Below, one piece after another: positions 56,355-64,000 of a stretch of 64,000 bases of DNA. The stretch spans positions 30,433,059-30,497,058 of the forward strand of contig JASEVX010000010.1 in assembly GCA_031761405.1 (NCBI GenBank), given 5' to 3'. This DNA is from Serripes groenlandicus (taxonomy: Eukaryota > Mollusca > Bivalvia > Cardiida > Cardiidae). Both the position numbers and the translations under genes were made by a program. Each line of letters opens with the position of its first letter. The stretch's first letter is position 1. The notes under the pieces were generated by a model. That model was not told the origin of the DNA and searched no databases. It saw only the letters and a list, made by a program, of their open reading frames with translations.

Positions 56355-58300
56355 GAACAGTACAGAGAAATTCCATCCAAACACATTGAGTTTCTTCAGA
56401 AGGAGAGAGAAAGAAAGAAACTGAGCTGGAGGAAGAGGATTGACGAACAGATAAATAAATACAGATTAAAAGCACGAGAAAGACAACAAAGGTGCATATA
56501 TGTTTCAGTTTCATGTAGAAAGTAATTAGGCTTAAAAGAATGTGTGTTTCAGGTCACCTGACCAACATTTAACATTTTACCTTTTTTTTTTCTTTTGATA
56601 AATCATTTAAAAGCCTTGTTTGAATATCTTGGGATTGTGTCTGTTGCAGATTTTGTGAATTTCGTCTAAGCTATCTCTGGCCCATTTGGTTGTCTTTTTT
56701 TTTTATTTATTTTTTATTTTTATTTAATGCTTATTATTGCTTTCAAATCAGGAAAATACTATTAAACTGCACCCTTGTCCAAAACCTTCTTTTGTTGTTA
56801 TGAAGCTGACCCTGATTATAACAGAATAGTATGTTCTTACCCAAATCGCAAGAAAATGATGCTTGTGAAGGAGACCGTTAAATCTAACGAGAAAAAAGAA
56901 AGTGCTGACAAGATCAGATAGAAAAACAACAGGAATATTGGCGGAATAAACAGGCCGAGTCACGACATCGCCGCACCAGTCAAATGCATCGCAGGGTTAA
57001 AGAGAAAGACACAAAGTATCATCAGGAGGAAAGAACAAGAAACAGCAAAAAGGTCACGACTGAAGGGATGTTTGCCGAAAGATGCAGAGGAATTTGCTAA
57101 TACTTTGCAAGAAATCATTGTCAAAGTTACGCCCAGGAAGACAGAATTGTTGAGACAAAAACAACTACTGAGCACACCAATATCAATGAAAACATTACTG
57201 TTCTTTGAGAAGTCAAAGCAGTATTATGAAACAAGTAGTTCAAACCAATCGCCTGGTCAAGAAAAAAAATCATCAGAAACCTATCCATTTTGAAGAAGTA
57301 CAGACTGCATAGAACATTGTCAACTTATTTGGGCGTAAATGACTCATTCATCAATAAATCTGCCTGTCACTAAGAGAGTAAAAAAAGACATGCAAGAAAG
57401 GCGGATACTAGACAGACCTCTTATTGATGTTTAGAGATTTTCAAGAACGTCACCAGCACATTAATGCATCCTTTTCAACGTTTATTAGAAACAAGCTCAA
57501 GAAAGTTGAGTCCACGAGGAAACGATGCCTGTGTGACAGTTGCTGAAATGTTGAGTCAAAGCTGAAAGCTTTGTCGCAGCAAGAAGGGGTCCATGGTCAA
57601 AGTGAGAGACAAATATGAAGCAATTGGACTTACTCTGTGAGAAAGATGGTTCTCAATACCACAAACTACAATGCAATATTTGTGGCTGTGATAATGCAGT
57701 GAAATATGTTCAGCCATTAGCTGAAGAAGCATGTATTGAAACTGTCGTGTATTCCAAGTGGGAACGTGTAAAAAAGCTCTACAAAGATAGTGTGACTCAG
57801 CTCATACTGAATCGTCACAGGAGCTAGAGAAACTTGCTGAGCATCTGTTTGTGACTGCCTGGCAACATAATGAATTTGCAAGGCTCCAGAAGAAAGTCCC
57901 ACAGTCTTGGGATGTTTTAAACATGAATTTTTCTGAGAACTATTCATGTGTGGCACAGCAGGAAGTTCAAAGTGCACATTGGTTACACAATCAAGTCACT
58001 ATACATCCGACAGTGGCATACTGCAGATGCCCAGAAGAAGGATTTGAAGACAGTCACAGAACATCTAATTTTTGTGTCAGATGACAAAACTCACGATGCT
58101 GGAGTTGTGCCAAAAATTGTGAAGTTGAGCATCTGATACAAATGAGATGTTTGTGCATAAGAAAAAGAAATCCAGCTGACTGACGGATGTGCTGCCCAAT
58201 ACCAGTCCAAAACACCCTCTACGGACATTTCTTTTAGCAAGAGTGATTTTGAATTTCCTGTTGAAAGACATTTCAAGAGGCGGAGTAGCAGTGATACTTA
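56355..58300 (+). pseudogene. Broken gene of an uncharacterised transposase-like invertebrate family
   Basis: Exon 56355-56491 (acceptor tttag, donor aag|gtgcat) reads EQYREIPSKHIEFLQKERER...YRLKARERQQR. A body at 56880-58290 has pieces in several frames: YWRNKQAESRHRR, CLCDSC.NVESKLKAL (about 57525-57570), LLCEKDGSQYHKLQCNICGCDN (57627-), NMNFSENYSCVAQQEVQSAHWLHNQVTIHP (57920-58015), SDDKTHDAGVV (58078-) and LTDGCAAQYQSKTPS (about 58170-58215). The order 'CLC..C.N', 'LMC', 'DFSENY...Q.AHW....T.HP', 'SDD..HD', 'TDG...QY.SK' matches, from memory, a widespread uncharacterised family in cnidarians, crustaceans and molluscs with acidic residues placed like an RNase-H/DDE fold (inference). Numerous frameshifts; non-functional. 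Confidence 0.55.
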
Positions 58301-58339
58301 GCTGTCCAGGGATTTCAGTTGGATCTCCAAGGGGACTAA

Positions 58340-58562
58340 GAACTGCAAGGGGATAGAGAACCAGTTATTTTGATGGTTGGGGTAGCCATTCAGGAATGGA
58401 TCTAGACATGCCTGAATTTGAAGAAGGTAGCACAGACTTGACCATGCTGGATGACTTACAATTGGATTTTAAAATAACTACTGATGAACAGTACGCTTTA
58501 GATAGCGGGACAACTGAATGCATATATATTTCTGATGTCCTGCAAATCATTGACACGAGCCT
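58340..58562 (+). pseudogene. Possible downstream exon A
   Basis: Open stretch ending at a consensus donor (gcct|gtaagt). Reads DMPEFEEGSTDLTMLDDLQLDF...ISDVLQIIDTS, an acidic peptide. The phase (2) matches the next candidate exon. No recognised domain; it may belong to the same gene as 56355-58300. Confidence 0.35.
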
Positions 58563-58876
58563 GTAAGTTAAATACAAATTTCAAACCAATCTTAATTGAC
58601 ACAAAGTAATCCCTCGTAGCATTTATTTTGTAACATAATGGTGGTAGCCGATCTAAGTGTTGTTATACTCTCTTATCATTGATTTTTATATATTTTTATT
58701 TCTTAAAATTAGTTGGTGCTAGGCATGAGTAGTGAGCACATTTTATTACAGCTGAGGCACTTTCAACTCAACATAATGTGTTGTATTATCAGGATAAGTT
58801 TTAAAAAAACCTACTAATTAATTGAAACTTGCATTGATCTACATTTTCAGCTCCTCATGATGTGTTATATTTTCAG

Positions 58877-58990
58877 AATTGATAGCACTGCTAGCCCCAT
58901 GCAGTACAGCTGGGAATCTAGAGGTAGCAAACCCTACCTGTCGAGGACAAACAACCCTGATAACGAGATGGTCACATCCTGTGGATCAGT
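58877..58990 (+). pseudogene. Possible downstream exon B
   Basis: 114 bp between tttcag and gtaagt, open in the phase set by 58340-58562: IDSTASPMQYSWESRGSKPY then LSRTNNPDNEMVTSCGS. Flanked on both sides by copies of a ~75-bp segment (aattaattgaaacttgcatt...ctcctcatgatgtgttatat, at 58815 and 59046). Confidence 0.4.
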
Positions 58991-59813
58991 GTAAGTTGAA
59001 AAATGCCTACTGATTTTGATCCGACACTTTCGGCTGATGAACTCCTAATTAATTGAAACTTACATTGATCTTCACTTTCAGCTCCTCATGATGTGTTATA
59101 TGTATACATAATTGAGTCGATCATTAAATGTTTTATTTTGTGACCCTTCGCATGCTCTATTGTTAGTAATGCAGGAGAATACTTATTAGTGTATTATGGA
59201 AATTCTATACTACCTGTTGTTGTAAGTTTTTATAAAGTTAAGGATAGGAAACTGTCATAAAAATTAGTTTGCAATGTGGCTAGTATTATACATTGTCTTT
59301 TTAGAATACAATGAACCAAGGATTTTTTGTGTCAATATCACATTTCTTCTTTCTAGTTCTTATTGTTGTTGTTTTTCAGAAGTTTGTATGTTTCTACAAG
59401 TTTCTTTTTTTTTCAATTCTTTTTAGTTGCCCTTTTTTTGTTATCACAACATTCTATTTTTTTGTTAACATAGTCTTACCGTGTAAGTTTCTTCCTAAAA
59501 TAAATTGGTTGGAGACCAGTAATTTGACAAAAAAAAAATATAAGTTTATAAGTTTATCAAGCAAATACATTTTGGCAGTTTTGCATTGAGCCCTCGATGT
59601 TGCTATATTTTTTTAAAATCTTAACAAATCTGTCAGGTTACAGCTGCCTCACATGGTCTGTTACAACACTAGAAAAATATTCTAATAAACCAATTTCTTA
59701 TTTATAGATGAAAAAGAATATTGTAAAAATAAACACTGCCTTTTTTGTAAACATGTTTTTTTTTTATTTCAGGTGGACGAATTTTTTTGTACACATGTTT
59801 TTTTTTATTTCAG

Positions 59814-59874
59814 GTGGAGGAATGGCCTTACGTTAAATATTTTTCATAAGGAAGAAAACCTGGTCATTAAATGA
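59814..59874 (+). pseudogene. Possible terminal exon with duplicated splice acceptor
   Basis: After tttatttcag (to 59813) the phase set by exon B reads WRNGLTLNIFHKEENLVIK and a TGA stop (59872-59874). A tandem duplication of 41 bp places an identical tttatttcag|gtgga acceptor at 59772/59773. No known domain, so tentative. A further acceptor (atattttcag|atgaagc, 60263) lies downstream. Confidence 0.3.
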
Positions 59875-60687
59875 AGTGAGACACACTCTACTTTCCGAAG
59901 ATGTGAAATCCAAGACAGATGCTCCTGATATAACAATGTGCGGAAGAAGGATTCTATACAGATACAAAGGTATTTTGATTTAGAATTTAATACACAGGTC
60001 TACAAAAAATAACAATGACAGCTACTGACTTTGAGAGACTGAGTAATTTACTTTCTGAAAAGAAACAGTCCTTAGGGATTAAGGTTTGAATATATGGATT
60101 TTAAAATGAATTTCCATTTTCAGATATTAATTATATTCCTTTTTTGCCTAAATCAGTAATCAGGAATTTTAATTTGAAAAAAAAAAATGGAATAAAGTGA
60201 ACATTGTTGCGACCAATGTCATGCAACACATTACAAGTGAATGTTACTTATTTATATTTTCAGATGAAGCAGACTGTTGGATTCGCCATCATGAGAAAAT
60301 AAAACCATTCTATGCAATAATGACTATTTTGCCCCATTTACAGTTCTAGTACATTAAATTATTCTCCAAGACACACCAGACACTTTCATCAATGTTTTTA
60401 TCATACTTCACTGTACATGCTTCTTAGGATTTTTAGAAAGGTTTTGGAAATTCTACAGTAAACTTTATATAAACATGAATTATATAATTGATTGATAAAA
60501 CTTTAATAATTAATTCATTAATTTTGAATCAACAAGAGCAGCTGTCTAGTGTGTTTCATCCTAGTTTCACATGCAATTAACTTAACAAACTTCTGGTTTA
60601 ATTAAACTTTTTATCATTAATAGTTTTCTGTCCTCTGCCTATAACTGGAGCATTCTGTTTTCAAGAAAACATGGAATAGTGATTATC

Positions 60688-63512
60688 CCCAGCAAACACA
60701 TGACGTTGGATCAACGTCGGATATACGTTGGATTTAGGTCGCGACGTCGGCGACTTAAATACAACGTTGTATCAACGTCGAAATCACGATGTCAGTTCGA
60801 CGTTGTGTTTTGGTCATAGTTTGTAATAAGTAGTATTTTATCAAGTTTATACATTTTATACACATGATAAGACAAAAAGTTGCTCAATAATCGTGATACT
60901 GCTGCAAATGAATACTAAAACTCGATCATTTTATTTATTCAAGTTGCTTCCCTTGCTTGTGCCCTTGGTTCCTGAAATTGGAATTTCCACGTGGTGTCGC
61001 ATTTTTTTTACTTTTTCCTTTCTTTTAAAATATTTTGTTTGAATTCATCTTGTTGAACAAAGATTTGCAGAAATATTTATAAAGATAGCTTCTTATCATG
61101 TCATTTCGATAATTCCGAAAAAAACAAGATGTGTTTGTGAAACACTGATGCCCCCCAATGGCAACATCTAGGTCAAAGGTCAAGGTCGCAAGGTATACAC
61201 ATGTGAAATATGGTAGCATTACCTGTTATTGTTCAAAAGTAGTGGGGAAGGTTAAAAAAAAATTGAGAATGGCAACATCTAGGTCAAAGGTAAAGGTCGC
61301 AAGGTCAAAAATGTTGGTACTGACAGAAAGGTCATGTCACAAGGAATACACATGTGAAATATGGTAGCCGTATCTGTTATGGTTCAAAAGTAATGGCCAA
61401 GGTTAAAGTTTTTTTCGAGAATGGCAACATCTAGGTCAAAGGTCAAGGTCGCAAGGTCAAAATTGTTGGTACTGACATGTGAAATATGGTAGCCATACCT
61501 GTTATGGTTCAAAAGTAATGGCCAAGGTTAAAGTTTTTTTCGAGAATGGCAACATCTAGGTCAAGGTCAAGGTCGCAAGGTACTGACAGAAAGGTCATGT
61601 CACAAGGAATACACATGTGAAATATGGTAGCCATACCTGTTATGGTTCAAAAGAAATGGCCAAGGTTAAAGTTTTTTTCGAGAATGGCAACATCTAGGTC
61701 AAGGTCAAGATCGCAAGGTAAAAAATGTTGGTACTGACAGAAAGGTCATGTCACAAGGAATACACATGTGAAATATGGTAGCCGTATCTGTTATGGTTCA
61801 AAAGTAATGGCCAAGGTTAAAGTTTTTTTCGAGAATGGCAACATCTAGGTCAAAGGTCAAGGTCGCAAGGTCAAAAATGTTGGTACTGACAGAAAGGTCA
61901 TGTCACAAGGAATACACATGTGAAATATGGTAGCCGTACCTGTTATGGTTCAAAAGAAATGGCCAAGGTTAAAGTTTTTTTTGAGTATGGCAACATCTAG
62001 GTCAAAGGTCAAGGTCGCAAGGTCAAAAATGTTGGTACTGACAGAAAGGTCATGTCACAAGGAATACACATGTGAAATATGGTAGCCATACCTGTTATGG
62101 TTCAAAAGAAATGGCCAAGGTTAAAGTTTTTTTCGAGAATGGCAACATCTAGGTCAAGGTCAAGGTCGCAAGGTAAACAATGTTGGTACTGACAGAAAGG
62201 TCATGTCACAAGGAATACACATGTGAAATATGGTAGCCGTATCTGTTATGGTTCAAAAGTAATGGCCAAGGTTAAAGTTTTTTTCGAGAATGGCAACATC
62301 TAGGTCAAAGGTCAAGGTCGCAAGGTCAAAAATGTTGGTACTGACAGAAAGGTCATGTCACAAGGAATACACATGTGAAATATGGTAGCCGTACCTGTTA
62401 TGGTTCAAAAGAAATGGCCAAGGTTAAAGTTTTTTTTGAGTATGGCAACATCTAGGTCAAAGGTCAAGGTCGCAAGGTCAAAAATGTTGGTACTGACAGA
62501 AAGGTCATGTCACAAGGAATACACATGTGAAATATGGTAGCCGTATCTGTTATGGTTCAAAAGAAATGGCCAAGGTTAAAGTTTTTTTCGAGAATGGCAA
62601 CCTCTAGGTCAAAGGTCTAAAATTTTGGTACTGACAGAAAGGTCATGTCACAAGGAATACACATGTGAAATATGGTAGCCGTACCTGTTATGGTTCAAAA
62701 GTAGTGGTCAAGGTTAAAGTTTTTTTTGTGCAGACAGACAGACAGACCAACAGACCAACCAACCAACAGACAGGCCAAAAACTATATGCCCCCCGAATCG
62801 GAGATTCCGTGGGGGCATAAAAATCATGTTTACTTTCCTAAAAATAGATCGGCGCGCCGCTTTTGAACCAATTTTGACCGCCATTTTGTTAACCGTGTGC
62901 GAGAGAGAAAAGATTCAATTACAGCTCTATTGTTCATATTTAAAATAATACAACTAGGTAAGTTGATGCAATGTATGTTTAAATGTATATAGCACTCATG
63001 TCCTGTTGTTTTACACGGCTGTTTCAATGAAAACTTAGCGTAAAGTTCCTTGCACAATTCAACCCGATTCGGCATCGCGCCGATTCGTACCATTTTGTGT
63101 GAGAAAACAATTTCTCTCTTAAATAAGCCATACAATCTCTATCTAGAGATAAATATCAGTCCTGTTTGTTATATAATGAATGTAGTAAATCCTGTACTAA
63201 TTACAGTCTGGGATACTGTCCAGATATAGGAAATAAGACGTGCGTATAATTCCTTATTACATGATGCCTGTGTGGTATGCATGTTTATAAGTTGGATTTT
63301 GGTCGTTATCACGACGTTGATACAACGTCGTAATTCCGACGTTGATCCAACGTCGTGATTCCGACGTTGTTCCAACGTCGTGATTTCGACGTTGTTCCAA
63401 CGTCGGAGTCTGACGTCTAACAAACTTTCATTTTCAACCAATATACAACGTCTATCCAACGTCAGTTTCTGACGTTGTTACAACGTCTATCCGACGTCAA
63501 TTGTTTGCTGGG
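60688..63512. mobile_element. Inverted-repeat element built from GACGTTG palindromes
   Basis: cccagcaaaca (60688-60698) and tgtttgctggg (63502-63512) are perfect inverted ends. Both arms consist of short palindromic units such as cgacgttgatccaacgtcg; on the right four units recur every 25 bp (63312-63411) followed by looser copies to 63500, on the left looser copies fill 60700-60815. The interior holds the nested element 61120-62820. No open frame of substance; the minus-strand frame at 63169-63459 is driven by the palindromes. No clear target duplication seen. Confidence 0.7.
61120..62820 (+). mobile_element. Pearl/Helentron-like element with 152-bp units
   Basis: Head aagatgtgtttgtgaaacac (palindrome gtgttt-gtg-aaacac) then gatgcccccc. 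Array units start atggcaacatctaggtc at 61158, 61269, 61421, 61546, 61684, 61835, 61987, 62139, 62290, 62442 and 62594; later spacing is 151-152 bp. It ends with a (gaca)n/(aacc)n tract (62734-62775) and a hairpin tatgccccc.gaatc-gga-gattc..gggggcata (62785-62819). Nested inside 60688-63512. Confidence 0.85.
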
Positions 63513-64000
63513 TCACCAGAAATTAGATAGCTAATTACTGTGAATGTTGCTTGTGACCCATACCGTGTTTCCAGAAATAACACCATAAACGTGAGTCAAC
63601 AGAACAAACAAAAATTTGAAATGTAAACAACACCTAGCAGCAAAAAAAATTGTAACTGTAGTAAGCAACACACTTGTAAAAAATAACTGTAATGATACAT
63701 AATTGATGTCATGCAAAGAGTGGAACACAAAATGTCAAGCATAACATTCGACGTCAAATTGTCAAACATAACGTCCACTTATACTTAATATATATCACCA
63801 CACCTATGCACTAGCACATACTCGCAGACAAAAGGTATTGGTATATGTATGTTTCCCATTCTCCACTTCCAGTAGAAAGAAAACGGATAGTAATTCCAAT
63901 AACATCCGTCACTTTAAAGCAAGTAAGAAGAATGGAAAAGAGCAACTTCTGCTTTACTACATATTTCTTTGGAAGAAAGCATTTTCCTTCAACTCTCTCC
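63513..64000. other. No recognisable feature
   Basis: No supported gene or repeat in the last 490 bp. Confidence 0.4.

Noticed and set aside
63169..63459. 96-codon minus-strand frame
   Set aside because: Driven by the palindromic GACGTTG units of the surrounding element.

Overview
This is an AT-rich, gene-poor animal (metazoan) window made almost entirely of mobile elements and their wreckage. Repeat content points to a bivalve mollusc, probably heterodont (inference): pearl/Helentron-like elements carrying (GACG)n or (GACC)n tracts and tandem arrays containing the 'ggggccataactc' motif; heads related to 'acaagagggccatgatggcc' and 'agatgtgtttgtgaaacac'; tRNA-derived SINEs; and decayed DIRS-like and non-LTR retroelements. 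I see no rRNA gene, no convincing functional tRNA, no CRISPR and no bacterial operon structure. No intact host gene can be supported.

Layout. 1-14 kb: a swarm of about 20 copies of a TTAA-flanked hairpin MITE (called MITE-A here; ends TTAACCCTTTCCC / GGGAAAGGGTTAA, piggyBac-like). Mixed in are three other small inverted-repeat families (3068-3314; MITE-B at 5166, 9716 and 11905; MITE-C at 6429) and tRNA-derived SINEs. 14.48-30.6 kb: a direct tandem segmental duplication. Copy 1 is 14478-20342 and copy 2 is 20343-30605. The copies differ by clean insertions and deletions, so each serves as the empty site for the other: a 1.75-kb fold-back element, a 35-bp minisatellite expansion, a 5'-truncated LINE and a 77-bp indel distinguish copy 2, and a 781-bp TTAA-targeted element is private to copy 1. 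Both copies carry a fragment of a DIRS-like retroelement. 30.6-35.9 kb: SINEs, a GA/TA microsatellite and a second LINE relic. 36.0-40.6 kb: a decayed DIRS-like retroelement on the minus strand (gag-like zinc knuckle, RT, RNase H). 43.7-47.3 kb: a broken five-exon gene resembling the ZNF862/hAT-derived family, interrupted by two repeats. 50.1-54.1 kb: two tandem-array elements. 56.3-59.9 kb: a second broken, spliced gene related to an uncharacterised transposase-like invertebrate family. 60.7-63.5 kb: a long inverted element built from GACGTTG...CAACGTC palindromes, with a pearl-like element nested inside.

How it fits together: the window records successive transposition. The most informative parts are the duplicated block, where paralogous empty sites prove insertion and target-site duplication, and the recurrent architecture of the tandem-array elements (array inside, hairpin at the 3' end, inverted 8-12 bp termini). 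All coordinates of decayed repeats are by eye and may be off by several bases to a few tens of bases.
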